Shown piece after piece: positions 23,521-35,750 of a DNA stretch of 64,000 nt. A program made the position numbers and the translations under genes. Source of the stretch: Strigamia acuminata (Eukaryota; Arthropoda; Chilopoda; Geophilomorpha; Linotaeniidae); the NCBI GenBank assembly GCA_949358305.1, contig OX442315.1, positions 26,376,427-26,440,426 on the forward strand, in the 5' to 3' direction. Every line of letters begins with the position of its first letter. Position 1 is the stretch's first letter. A model generated the notes under the pieces. The model was not told where the DNA came from and did not search any database. It saw nothing but the letters and a program-made list of their open reading frames with translations.

Positions 23521-26500
23521 GTAAGCACCAATTGAATTAAAAACATTCCCAGCATTTTATTTTGCACAACCACATTCCCTCTGCTACTAGTGTGTTTCTA
23601 TGAAATTCTTAAATTTTACACTAAGTACATGCACGATTTTCGAGTACTATATGAGCTCGTATTAAATTTACTTTAAGAACAAACGTTTTTTTCATTTTTC
23701 ATCATCAAATAGTTTCGAGCGAATTGTCTATTTAAAAGATTCCACTCTGTTATTAAATCCTTTTTACCATTAATTTATTTTTAATCCCCGAATGACTCAA
23801 ACGACAGAAAAATAAATCCTTGCCGTCAAATGCTCATCTCAAACACAGAACGATTGTGGTTTTAATATTAATAAAGTTAATACTGCACGTAATTGTGATT
23901 GTTAATGTGAAATAAATCTTTTAAATATTCTCCTAAATCAACGATTGAATGTTCCAAAAGTTTCAAATAATAAAAGATTACTTTAAAGCAGAATAATTTC
24001 ATCATTCAAGTACAAATGAAGTTAAATGTTTTCATTAGATAATTAAGCATCAGTTATAATTTTATAATTTATCTGATTTTTGAGGCTTTTAAAAGTTGTG
24101 TGCATCAAACAAACGCTAATGATAATAATAATAATAATAAATTGCAAGATGTGTTCAATAATTCACAATCATTAATTGAATTGCTGGGTAAACTTTTTGC
24201 TTCTGCTAAGTTTCGATTTCAGTTAGAATCGATGATGAGTAGGCTAAATATATTTGCAATTTAATTTCAAATTAAATTCCGGAAGCATCAAATGAGATTT
24301 ATTTCATGCGTAACTAGTCAATTGGCTGGAATGTGTATAATAAAATGACACACTGGTTAAGAAATGCAGCCAAATCCAAAGCATTAAATTTAGCTTTTGG
24401 TGGCTCATCCTGAGCGTCAACGCAATTTAATTGTCATGTTAATAGGAAAGTCGCACACAGAATTAACTGATTTAGTCCGAAATAAATCTTATTTGATGCA
24501 ATAATAAATTTAACTCAGTAGAAATTGCAACTACAGGTCAAACTTCACAATTTAAGTTAATAATCATCTGTGTTAATTAAAATAAAAGCGGTTGAAAGTA
24601 ATAAACTGTTTATCACAACCCGTTATTCATTTTAACTTTGAATGCACATACATATGAACAGCCATCAAGTCAACAGAACTATTTTGATTATCTTCATTTT
24701 TCCATGCACACAGTAATCAACAAACAGAAAAAAATGAACGCAGCTGTTCTTTTGACACAACAATAACAATTCACTTGCAATTGCACCAAGAAACCACCTA
24801 TCTGCCTTAAAGAAACAAGCGTCAACTAAAGGGTTGTGTGATGCCCATGTTAAGTCGGAATAAACATAAACAAACAAAACAATCCAAAAATACATTTTCC
24901 TGAAGAATAATCTTCAAATTTCTCAAGTGTTAACTGCAACCAACAGATACCATAAATATTTAAATGAATCTCAAAATTGTCAACATGAAAAATTAAAAAA
25001 AAAACTGCCGACTGCGCTGCCTAAAAAGGTTTCATACATTTTCATGCAAATTTCACTTGGTAGTTGCATAAAAATGTTGGCTTCTCTGTCAGACAAAACA
25101 TTTTATTTACCTCAGTTACACATTCAATCCCTTTTCTAATTAAATTTGATGCAGATAAATACGCACAAACTACACAACCTAGATTATGAATGTAAAAAAA
25201 AAATAAGTTTATTAAGCGCTAAACAACAATCCTTCCTATTTAATTAATCAACGAGGAAAAGTTTAAACAAACAAATCCTCAGTCCTTAATAATTTCCGTA
25301 TTTACATCAAAAACGTTTAATTTCTATTTTGTGTGGTTTGATTCACCCGCTCACCCTTAATTAATCAAGTTGAAAGCATCTAGAACTTGTAGGGTCAATC
25401 AGTTTAGTCGTTGCGTGAGAGAACCGACACCTGCATGCTTCAATCGCTCGTAATGAAATTAGCGTTCCTTCAGTCTTCTGTCGCAATGTAATTCTTTCCT
25501 AGAGACTTATAAATGAGGACGTGCGGCACATGAACTAAGCTAAGTCAGCGGCGAAGCCAATTAAATAAATCGCTGCGTGCTACACCTCAATTTTTTAGCC
25601 ACCAAGTCGCTTTTAAGATTAACATCATTAAGATTTCGAAAACGAAAAGTGAGCCCGTTTAAAACTCTTGCTGAAATCAATCATTAATTTTTTTTTCTTC
25701 AAAAAATTCAAAAAATTTAATTTCAGCGTTTACCCCTGGCACCCCAACTCGAAAATAAATCGATTGCAATTTTTATTGCGACAGATGAAACGCAAACAGT
25801 AATAAGTAGAGGAAAGAAAAAAAATCGGAAATTTCTGTTGAGTTGGTGAAATGTGAGTTTGTTACAAAGTACTGTACGAGTCGATATTAAATAACGACGA
25901 GTTTCGCTATTCGTCTTATTCGTTCAGCTGAGGGAAAAAAATGCAGTGAAAATGCAAAACACAGTACGTTGAAAATGCATTTTGGTTTGGTTTATATTTA
26001 CCAAAATTTTTTTTTCATTTTCACAAGGCTACATTACAAAACCTTTCAATTAGCTTCATATTCTGAGCAATCAACTAATTGGTTTGTGAATAATTATTAT
26101 TTTAAAGACATTTCAAAAAAAGTCTGTTCTCCTCACTTTTCCTCTTAATGCGCACAGCAAAGTTTGCAATAGTATTTTTTGATTCTGGTAGCTGATAGCA
26201 CAAACTACTAAATAAAAATAGTGGCAAATGTACACTTTAGTCCTAAGATTGCACTTTTTTATGCACAAATGTACTTTTTAGTTGCAAATGACTATCTTAA
26301 GTGCTCTTTACCCCACGGTCGTAGGAGGAAACAGAAAAATAGATTCTTCTCTCCTCATTAATTAAGGTGAGCGCACTGGGACAACTTTACCTGAAATTAC
26401 ATTTTCAGAAGGCACATTCAATTAAGCATAACACAATCGTGTTATACCGTGTTAGTAGATTTAACACGATAACCTCGTTAAAAATCTTAGTTTGACCCTC

Positions 26501-26967
26501 GTGTCACGAGAAAAACCGCACGAGTTCTGGAGAGTCGTCTTAAAGTTGTACCACGAGTTTCATTATATTTCCAGGCAATTTTTGAACAAAAACATCTCAT
26601 GTCAATACTTATGCTATCTTGTTGAGTCCTCCAGAGAGTCGTCCCAAAGATCGCAAAAGGAAAGAGGATTATCTTAAAGTTTGAAATGGTACACAATAGC
26701 ATACATGCCCATTATCTTAATAACGAGGAAAATAATAATTATTATTATTATTATTTTTATTATTATTATTATTACATTCAAGAATATCAACTCATATTAA
26801 CAGGTAATTCTCGTGTTGTGTTAATTCTTTACTGAATGCGCCCAGCGTGTATACCAACAAGACACGAAAATATTATAAACAAACATTAAAACTTCAATAG
26901 GATAAAACGTGCAATAAAGATTAAAAGTAATGAGAATGCAAGGACAAAACCCCAAAATTGTGATCAA

Positions 26968-27049
26968 ATAAATTCAAGATTCCTCCAAAATAATAAATTC
27001 CAAATTCTTCCACAATAATAAATTCAAAATTCCTCCAGAATAATAAATT
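26968..27049. repeat. Tandem 25-bp repeat, three units
   Basis: Three consecutive diverged units begin ATAAATTC and continue with AAGATTCCTCC-like sequence. A fourth partial ATAAATT follows. Confidence 0.85.
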
Positions 27050-28691
27050 ATGACAGCTTTTCATCCACTCTTTTCAGCTGTTTTTGTATAAAAAAATGTT
27101 GAAGGAAAAAAAGTAAAAAATAAAAACTCATAACAACAAAGTTTCATATCATACTGAAATGTGTATCTGCATTCGTAAGCAAAAGCATCCCCCGCAGACT
27201 CTAAATGTAATTAAATCACATCTAGTATACAGTTGAAGCATAATATTTAAACTTTATGGTTGCTTCTCAGACTTCAGTCTGTCGCCCTAGAAACTTCGAA
27301 AATTCGCTGCTGTGTCGAACCAACAACATTTCCTTTAAACCCGTTTGAAATAAAGAATGAGCAATAGCTGCAAAAAGTGAAAAAATAAACAGTCCATCCA
27401 CGTGGAGACAGTCTACACAAAGAAATGCCAAAAAAAACAGCTGGGTTTCCTACTTGCAGTCGACATAAAAAGTTTTCTAAGAAATATGAAGAATTTTTAT
27501 CATCATCCACTATGTACTATTTTATTATCGTCTTCAAAGGATTGTAAGAAAGAAAACCTAAGTTTAGTTCCTCTACAGTGTCTCAAATTATGCCGATATA
27601 CAAAGAAAATGAAAAGAAGCCTCCTATTCTAACTGTAGGGTGTCTACTACGTAACGCATTTTAAAGTAGATAATGCCATTAAAACTGTAACCTGGCCTTT
27701 AAAGGCAGAAAGCCGCAACAAGTATTTAGACGTTCTTCCTCACAAGTCAGTTCAAATCCTGTAGTAAATATTAACCGGACTTTTTAAATCAATAATGTCG
27801 TTTAAGATATAAAGGTCTATCATCCATCAATTTCTGTGAAGCTTGTCTCCATTTTCACGCTAATAAATAATCGACTCAATAGGTGATTTTTATTCATTAC
27901 TCACACGTAACGCGCTAAAATTAGATATTTCAAATACAGTTGAAATGGTCGCTACTCTTTATATGTGCTTCGGTATTGGCTTCTTGATTGCACTGACCCT
28001 TTATACGTCAAGTGAATAGCAAACAGCAGCGAAGACAGCTGAGAGCTGAGACTATTATAGATTTCTTTTATTTATTTAAAAAACGAAATAGCTGTCATAA
28101 AAAGCATTCAAAGATAAAGAAGATTTTGGAATGAGTAAAAACTTGTGCATCAAAATCTACCAAAATCCAAGATGGCATTATACTCCCCATAATCAGGCCA
28201 TTAGAATGTCATCATTTCATCAATAGATTACACTTTATAAATCTTCACACTTGCTACAGAATTTTACTTCTTTTTTTTTCTACTAAAATTGTCCGAATAG
28301 CTGTTTCGAAATTAAAGCACAAAGAAGTTAGGTACCAACACCCAAGAGTATGAAGACCGTGTTAATGCTTGTGCTATCTTGTACTACGAGTTCCATTCAA
28401 ACTTGCCATCTCGTGTTAATGCTTCATTCAATGTACCTTATATGTTGCTATGTTACCTAGGTAAATAATACTTCTATATAGCCACTATGCGATAAACAAA
28501 CAGGTAATCGGACAACTCACTTTTGTTCGGTGCAAGCTACTAAAAGCTTTTCTAACGAGTGAAGTGTCTTCCCTACTAGGGGAAGACATCCAAGTGTGTA
28601 GTTGTCATTTGAATGAAGAGGAAAAACGAGGGGTTGTTTTCTACTCAAGATTTTGGAGTTAACTCATTTATTCATTATCAAAAGAACGAGG

Positions 28692-28721
28692 AGTTGCCTA
28701 GGAGATAACTCCTAGGCAACT
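28692..28721. repeat. Strong 13-bp hairpin
   Basis: AGTTGCCTAGGAG and its exact reverse complement are separated by the 4-nt loop ATAA. No T-run or gene end gives it an obvious role. Confidence 0.85.
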
Positions 28722-29126
28722 TTACATAGTTATTGTTGTGTAATGATAGTAATGAAATATGGTGAGACAGAACAACGACCAAATGGGATAATATAGAAAA
28801 TGTCCGATGTCAGAACCGAGTAGAGCAGGCCCAGAGTCGAATTTAGGCCATACATTTAAATAAATAAAAAAAACTCGAAATGACCCTGGCCGCCAGGGTC
28901 AACCCTAATCAATGGAGACCCTGGGTCCGAGACATGTTAACTAACAATATCCAGATTCATTCTGGATATTATGGACATTCTTGAACTTATCGAAGCTCCT
29001 AAATCGAGCTAAATATCAATCTCCTAAAAATTTTAATTTAAAAAAAAATCGGGTCAATCATTTCCTACCAAAAGAAAATTATTTTATAAAACTTTCAAAG
29101 GGGAACAAAACCAACTGTGCCGCAAT

Positions 29127-29752
29127 CTACAGTTTGCGCACGATATCTTGATGTTAAATTCGTACTGCGCATCCCATTCTGCGCAGACGATTTTCTCAGG
29201 TCGGATCGTTTAGTCGACGACAGCGATTAAACGTTCATTTTGTCGACAAAACGTTTAGTCGACAAACGTTTTGTCAACGGTTTTTTTTTGTTCGCCTAGT
29301 CGACGAACGGTCACGAACTATATTATCAATAAACACTTTACAACTTCTTAATTAGCATTTCACCCCTAAGCCTAAATACAAAACACCTTCGTAATAATTT
29401 TCTTTATGGTTATACCAATTATAATAGAAGGATTCGGCGACTTGCACTCAGTTTGCGCCCGGTATCTTGATGCTAAATTCGTACTGCGCAGACGATTTTC
29501 TAATGCCATTTGTTATTCAGCAGTATTAAGCTTATTATTAGGCCTAATAATGCTAAAATAAAGTAAATAAACCACAATAAACTTATCTTTAAAAGTAATT
29601 TACACCGTGTAACCAAAATATTGTTGTTTATTTACTTTATTTTAGCATTATTAGGCCTAATAATAGGCTTAATACTGCAGAATAACAAATGGAATTAGAA
29701 AATCGTCTGCGCAGTACGAATTTAGCATCAAGATACCAGGCGCGAACTGTAG
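29127..29752. mobile_element. Large palindromic DNA element with three end-type copies
   Basis: CTACAGTTTGCGCACGATAT at 29127 recurs in diverged form at about 29445 (direct) and at 29752 (inverted). From about 29448 to 29752 the two halves form a near-perfect palindrome. Its arms exceed 100 bp and run through TGCGCAGACGATTTTC and a TTAGGCCTAATAATGC segment. Between 29210 and 29305 lie several TCGAC-containing palindromes. There is no reading frame and no clear target duplication, so class is undetermined. It is probably a foldback element inserted next to or into a relative. Confidence 0.7.
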
Positions 29753-29991
29753 AACGTAACTACATCAACTGTATTTGGAGAGAGATAAAACGCATGACTG
29801 ACTCTCAAGTCTACTCTGAACAATGTATTTTTATTACAGCACTTTTACTACAAGTACAGGATGATTGACAACAGAACAAGGTCAGGGCCTTCAGGGGATT
29901 GAGGTTTGATGATGTCATTTCCGTTGCGCCTATTTAGTCGCGCCCGTTTTCCCCTCTACCCAGACAAAAACGACAAAACAGCAAACAAAAA

Positions 29992-30609
29992 CAAAAAAAT
30001 CGGACAGGATTGACATTTCCCGTCAAAAAAATTATTTTCCACTTGGTTTGGCCTCTATCTGCTAGTAAACATTTTGACGAACAAATTAAAATTATTTCTG
30101 CCTGCATTTTGACAGGCATCAAACAATTGACGTGAGTGAGCACTCTTCAATTGTGGAAAAATCTCAAAGCAGTTTCTAGAATATAGTACTGTAAGACCAC
30201 ATGTGTTCAATAGAATTCAGTTTGGGCAGTGATGGATTTGCCATTAAGCACACTAGGCACGTGCCTAGAGCGGCAGATTCCACGAAAGAAGCGCATTACT
30301 TAAGGCGACAGGGCAAGCCAACTCCTGTTACCCTGGCAAGCCAAGGTTGTGACAGACATCAAGTGCGTCTCGAAGAGTGTTGACCATTTGTGGTCTTACT
30401 GAAAACTGCTTTTAGATTTCCATAATTCAAGAATGCAGATGCACTCGAGCCAATTTTTAGATGCTTGTGCAAATGCAGGCAGAAATAATTATAAATTTGG
30501 TGGCCAAGAAGTTTACTAGCAGTTATTGAAGCCAAATTAAGCCAAACAAAGTGTTAAGTTTATAAAATAACTTTTTTTTTATAGGAATAATGGTTCCGAT
30601 TTTTTTCTT
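29992..30609. mobile_element. Old foldback element, arms ~170-190 bp
   Basis: The left arm (29992 to about 30215) is the diverged reverse complement of the right arm (about 30375 to 30609). Anchors are AAAAAAATCGG, TGCTAGTAAAC, AATTATTTCTGCCTGCATTT, AAGCAGTTT and GTAAGACCACA, in matching order. The core (about 30215-30375) contains AGGCACGTGCCTAG. No transposase frame is seen. The arms look roughly 75-80% alike by eye, so it is old. Confidence 0.7.
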
Positions 30610-32075
30610 ACGTTTCAATTTTCAGGAGGATTAATGTTTAATCCGATTTCAAACGGTAAACTCGAGATTTACTAACCAAAAAAGTCTGGATTAAAGCTCT
30701 GGGCCAGCTCGGTTCTGAAAAATATTTTTTATGATCCCATTTGGTCATTAGAAAACTTTTTAGTGGCATGTATGTCACAAAAGTGATGTGTGCTATAATG
30801 TTTTTTATTACTGTATCCGTTTAAGATATTTGTGTTGCCATAATATTGAAATTAAATAATATTTGGTATGAGTTTTTTAAGTTTGCCAAATAAATCAGTG
30901 AGCAAAACTGGCACTGAAAATTTTAGCAATAAATCTGATTCATAATGTGTCCCTTTAATTTAAAACGTCATACAGTATTAAATGGCACAGGAAAAAAATA
31001 ATTATTTCTCATTAAACTGTTTTTTTAGACACTAATGAAAAAATGTTTCATAATAATCCAAAACAGCGGAGTGTTAAATTATGATCATCTAAAATCCATG
31101 CTAAGTAAAAAGCGGTCCAAATATCAACGGGCTGCACTGACCAGCAACTGGTATCTCTTCTTTTGACTACTTTGGAGTTAACATGAACTTCGGGTAATAA
31201 AATTTACAGTTAAAATGTTTTTAAAAAATCCTTTGGTGTCTAACAGTTGCATGGGGAAAAAACATCCTCTTCCCGTAACCTTCCTACTTTGTATACTTTG
31301 TTTATTGCTAGATGATGAACCTCTATTTTCCATTTTTCCCTTGTCAATCAACATTTCCCTTCCTGAATTGGGAAATTTTTATAAACTCATTCTGATTTTC
31401 CTTTTCCAAAATTAATATTTTTAAGTTGAATTTAGAATATTGGATCTCTGTTTGTCATTTAGTGAACGCAAACTTGAACGCGTTCACGATTTAGTGAACG
31501 AGATATAATACTGGTAATTGTGTAATTAAGATGTTCGTAATTTCCAAAAACTTTCCCCATATAAAATTAAAATTTTTCCTTATAATTATTACTCCGTATT
31601 AATTATTACGAACAAGGACAAAACCATAGCCATTCTTTTCATTTGCACAGATGTTTTTAATAATGTTTTCCAAATTCTATGCACGAATCTTCTCAAATTC
31701 GACCCATTAACAAGTTTTGATTTAATTAAAAGATTATGTAGAATTCCCATGCGTCGTGGTAAAAACATGTGCGTAGCAGGTAATTGCTAATGCCAATTGT
31801 TGTCATCATAACACAAATAATTAATAATGAACATGTCGCAAGTATTTGTAATTATTCTAATTAACAAAGCAAAATTACCTTTCAATTCAAATTATACACT
31901 TGTATTGTAAATTGAATAAAAGGGAAAAGACTATTCGAGTAAAGTTTTTTTTCGAATTTAAAATAAAATAACTTCGGCAATGATCACCCTCAACAGTGTT
32001 TGCTTTTCATTAAATAAATTAGTGAAAATCTACCAAATTAACTGGTAGCTGCAATAGTAAAATTTTGATGCTGCA
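30610..32075. other. Nothing recognised
   Basis: AT-rich sequence without a supported gene, exon or repeat. Three TGAACG-containing copies lie near 31450-31500. Confidence 0.5.
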
Positions 32076-33184
32076 ATACGTGCCAAAAGTAATGCAACTG
32101 GTTCCATTTTTCAAGATTAAACACAAAATCACCTCGCCCAGATATGAACACATTAAAATTAAGTAAGCTTAACATATAACCTTCCTCCTGCTCAGATGAA
32201 AACGATTTTTGAATTAAAAAATTTCTTTTCTTTTGCGAATCATCTGATTAGTAATGCAAATTCAAGAAAAGCATCAAGTAAGTAAAGAAAGCAGTGAACT
32301 TTATGTTATCAAAAAAAATCAATTATGCATGACTTAAAGTATATTTTATAGAAAGTTTTCATTGCAGTTACAGATAGTGCTTCTGACATGTCCTAATACC
32401 ATCTAACATATTTTGACACACTAAGCAATCCATAATGCATATTTTATTCGATGAACACGACCTGCACCACTGTCAGACAAACATCTCCAAATCTTAACGG
32501 ATCTTTCATCATGTACCGTCGTTGCCCAATGCAATGCTGACAAAACTGAGCTTTAACTAAACATAAATCTGCTTATTTCCATCAGATGCCATCAAATTAA
32601 AGTTTGTTTAGTCACTTAATATTATCTTTTTCAAATCACAAACTGACCACTTCAAATGAGGCCATGCAAATTCGACTTGAGCCATACTGGCCTTTCTGTA
32701 AATAAAAGATGTTGTAACTGAACGTCCAACAACACTCAGGCAACGTTGTATAATGTAGGGACCACCACCTTCCACCTGTTTTAATTTTAACAATGTTGTG
32801 TAAACAACAACTGCCAATTGGTGAATATGCGGCTGTGGACTTTGATTGCTAGTTTTTGGAGCAATTCTAATTTAGATGACTGAGAGAATGCAAATACGTG
32901 CAAACGATGTCTTTAAACAAATATTGATAGCAAACTTTCCCAAGAATTGTGCATTTTTGTTTGAGTTGCATTACTTTTGTCTGGTGTTTTTCTGAGGGGA
33001 TGAGAAATGATGGTCCTCAAACGAAGAGAAATTTTCAATCAAAAAATCCTTTTATTTTGAGCTGGTGGAAGGTTGTATGTAACTGAATTTCCATATATTT
33101 GATATCTGAGTGAGGAAATATGGTGTTTACATCATAGAAAATGGAAAAATTGAACCAGTTGCATTACTTTTGTCACGAACTGTA
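32076..33184 (-). mobile_element. Decayed Tc1-like (Tc1/mariner) transposon
   Basis: End-type sequences CAAAAGTAATGCAACTGG occur at about 32086 (left) and, inverted, at 33150-33184, with TA next to each end. A further copy lies at about 32955. Between them the minus strand keeps broken transposase coding. A segment near 32610-32700 reads VEFAWPHLKWS...IILSD, matching the Tc1 region around the first catalytic Asp. Near 32450-32510, in another frame, it reads SVKIWRCLSDSGAG, matching the following GGSVMVWGCFS block. Stops and frameshifts separate these pieces, so the enzyme is inactive. Confidence 0.75.
32440..32820 (-). pseudogene. Tc1-type transposase pseudogene fragment
   Basis: This is the coding relic inside the Tc1-like element. 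The DNA-binding half is reduced to a short ...IQRCLSVVGRS segment. The DDE-domain start (...LSD) and the downstream VWGCF-like block remain, in different frames with stops between. In active relatives the protein cuts and joins transposon ends at TA sites. Here it is broken and was not reassembled. Confidence 0.65.
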
Positions 33185-33432
33185 AATTGCTTTACCAAGT
33201 TAAGAATTCCCAAACAATTAAAGACTACAATTCCTTAAAGAAAGTATGTTAGTAAATAAGTATTTTTGACACTTAGCGTGGTCATGGCCCCGTGTAACGC
33301 TTGTCTGAGGATTTAGGCCATGCAAGCCGTGCTCTTGTATTCACACAGAGAACTTGGAAAGCTACAGAAAACCCAACTGGGAGGTGGATGGCTGATGTTC
33401 TTGCCACAGAAACAGTATCTTAGTCAAAAAAA

Positions 33433-33476
33433 GGTAACCATCCAAGTACTGATCAGGCCCAATGCTGCTTTAATTC
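33433..33476 (-). repeat. 5S rRNA-derived fragment (SINE3-type or 5S pseudogene)
   Basis: On the minus strand AAAGCAGCATTGGGCCTGAT continues to AGTACTTGGATGG, matching the central part of metazoan 5S rRNA with its internal promoter box. The 5' third and the final GAGACCGCCTGGG region are missing or unlike 5S, so it is not a functional 5S gene. The unrelated sequence that follows (to about 33280) suggests a 5S-headed SINE. Confidence 0.7.
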
Positions 33477-33552
33477 TGTGTTCTAACAGGTAACCTGTAC
33501 GAATGATTCATTCATATCCGTTTACATTAAGACTAGACTCTTTCACAGCAAC

Positions 33553-33959
33553 TAGGCCTGTGCGAATTTGCAATATATCGCAATGCGATTATTTTTTGGT
33601 GTAATATAGCAGCTGCATTAGTCAGTAGCTGTCGTTTACGATATGCGATACATGCGAAATTGCGATATATGCGATGTATGCGGTTTACCGAACGACTTGT
33701 CATGAACAAACACTTACTTATTGGAGTTTTCATTTTCTTAATTTTATTTTCACACTTTTAATTTAAACTTGCTTTGAAATAAATTTTTCTTTTACACATT
33801 GAAAATTAGTTTCCTTCGCAATACATTGCAATATCTTGCGATATTGCGATTATATTGCTAATTCTAAGCGATATATCGCAAATGCAATATATCGCAAAAA
33901 TATCGCCAAACTGCAGTATCGCATTCGCATTCGCTTCAAAGCGTAATTGCATAGGCCTA
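33553..33959. mobile_element. hAT-superfamily MITE with intact 8-bp target duplication
   Basis: The ends TAGGCCTGTGCGAATTTGC and, reversed, TAGGCCTATGCAATTACGC are terminal inverted repeats. Both sides carry the identical 8 bp ACAGCAAC (33545-33552 and 33960-33967), the hallmark of hAT insertion. The 407-bp interior is filled with GCGATAT/ATATCGC units on both strands and encodes nothing. The perfect duplication suggests a fairly recent insertion. Confidence 0.92.
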
Positions 33960-33967
33960 ACAGCAAC

Positions 33968-35502
33968 ATATTAAGAACTTACCGTACAAAGAGGAAAACC
34001 GCTTTATAAGATAAACAACAAGCAGTCGTTCTTTTCTGAATTTTGTTATTACCTTTTGACAACAATTCAAAATAAATAGAGATGGTGGTGATGATAATGT
34101 CATCAACTTAATTTAAACTTCCAGTATAACAGTTTGGGCCTCTTGAGATTACTCTGCTAATGATGGTTGCTAGGCAACAACAGGATGACAATTTCACGAG
34201 ATGCGGAAAGGAAAGGAAAGCTCGTATGGTGGAGCCAAATAGACACGTGTGAAACAACAACAGAAATCTCATACTAACCCATGTACAAATTTCCCAAGAG
34301 TCCCCATTCAGTTATTACTAGAAATGACATGTCTTAATACTGCATTTCTGCTTCACCAGTCTCGCCCACAGTGCTTCACTTGGTAAACAACCTTCTAAAA
34401 TCGGTAATTAATGTCGACCATGTTTGTGATCTATTTTCCTTTCAAATAACGTCGTCCCCAACCATGTCAATCTTCAAAGACAATATTGATCACACAACTG
34501 ACATCTGATTTCACTTCTGATTTGTCCGTAAATATCAATCTGGATAACCCCCAACTGCTAGAACAAACTATAAAATGTCCCTTCCCAGCAAGACAATAAA
34601 AACAAAATAAATAAATGCCTCCGCATCAAAAACCCGAGCAAAACAAATAGGAATGACCAAAACATGATTTTCAATCTGTTCGCCTAGCGATAAAATCTTT
34701 TATACTTGCATTAAAAAAGGACAATTCGTTCCAAACCTGTCACTAACTTTTTTTTCGAACTAGTTTCAATTCTAAAGTAAAAAAAAACGCGAAGCACATG
34801 AACATTACAACGGTGATATAAGAAATAAGAATGAAGTACACTCGTACTAGATCTATAGCAGATTTAAATTCAGGATTAGGATGAAAGCGAAATAATTAAA
34901 ACGGAAGTGCGAATATGAAAAAGTCACCTGTAGACGTGACATGAATTAAATTGATTTTTTTTTATCAAGATTTATGTCTTTAATATTGCTAACATGATAT
35001 GGGAAACCATAACCAAGAGAATGAAGTACTCCAACTGAGTAAATGTAAAATCTGAGGTCGAGAAAAAAATATAAATGAGCCGTGATCAAATCCCACTGCA
35101 AGTTTATAATTCAATTTCGTTTTCTTTAAAGATTTGTTGACTACTGGTATTAGTAGATTTGAATTGCGATCAATATCCTAATTTCTTTTGCCTACGAACA
35201 TAAAAATCAAATTTAATTTTAATCGTTTTCAAATTGCTAAACTGAATTTATAATCAAAGACCAAGATAAGAGTAACACCAGCGATCGGAAAAAAAAATTT
35301 TTAACATTCACTCCAAGTAATTTCCTTTTAAATTTATACAAATGAATGCGAAAGAATTATTTTGAAAAAAAAAATTCTCAAAAGAAAATAAATCACACCA
35401 TAAAATAAAAAATAAATAAAATCACAACATAAAATCACATCCATTCGAACACATCACGAACTTGACAAAAAAAAAGAAGAAAAAACAGTGATAAATTTTT
35501 AC
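33968..35502. other. Gene-poor DNA with an X-box-like site
   Basis: GTTGCTAGGCAAC at 34166-34178 is a perfect palindromic RFX-type X-box. Nothing else is recognised in this stretch. Confidence 0.45.
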
Positions 35503-35750
35503 CTGTATTAAAATCCAATGAACGAATTAAACGTTCTAAATTTTCCTTACGAAATCAATTCCCAATTGTACACCCGTCATTCTATTCAACAGTCTGCTGT
35601 CATTGATACCAATACCAAGACAGACCGCGTACGAGAGTACCATCTGTTAGCACGAGGGAGCAGTCACCAACTGAAAGACCTCCGCTACTATTTGCAGTCT
35701 CTACACAAATCGGTGGACCGCGTGAATGACAGTGAACATAGCCAATAGCC
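35503..35750 (-). promoter_or_regulatory. Candidate promoter and non-coding first exon
   Basis: On the minus strand an initiator TCAGTT (A at 35672) is followed at exactly +28 to +33 by AGATGG, close to the arthropod DPE consensus. An ATTGG (inverted CCAAT, 35742-35746 on plus) lies about 70 bp upstream. The predicted transcript meets a plausible donor, ATACAG|GTAAAA, after 35503, giving a 170-nt exon with no long frame. Base composition is more balanced than its surroundings. The gene it would serve is not visible; coding exons would lie further left. Confidence 0.35.

Larger units (their letters stand above)
23521..29126. other. Gene-poor AT-rich DNA with simple repeats
   Basis: It contains (AAT)n runs at 24118-24141 and 26731-26774, a three-unit tandem repeat at 26968-27049, and hairpins at 28692-28721, 28882-28900 and about 28946-28970. 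A less AT-rich patch at 25380-25560 with a TATAAAT at 25508 could be a promoter but is unsupported. No gene is recognised. Confidence 0.5.

Noticed and set aside
27690-27770. tRNA-like B box (GTTCAAATCC)
   Set aside because: No matching A box or cloverleaf stems upstream.
30201-30383. 60-codon frame inside the 30-kb foldback
   Set aside because: Lies in the core of the palindromic element and has no transposase similarity.
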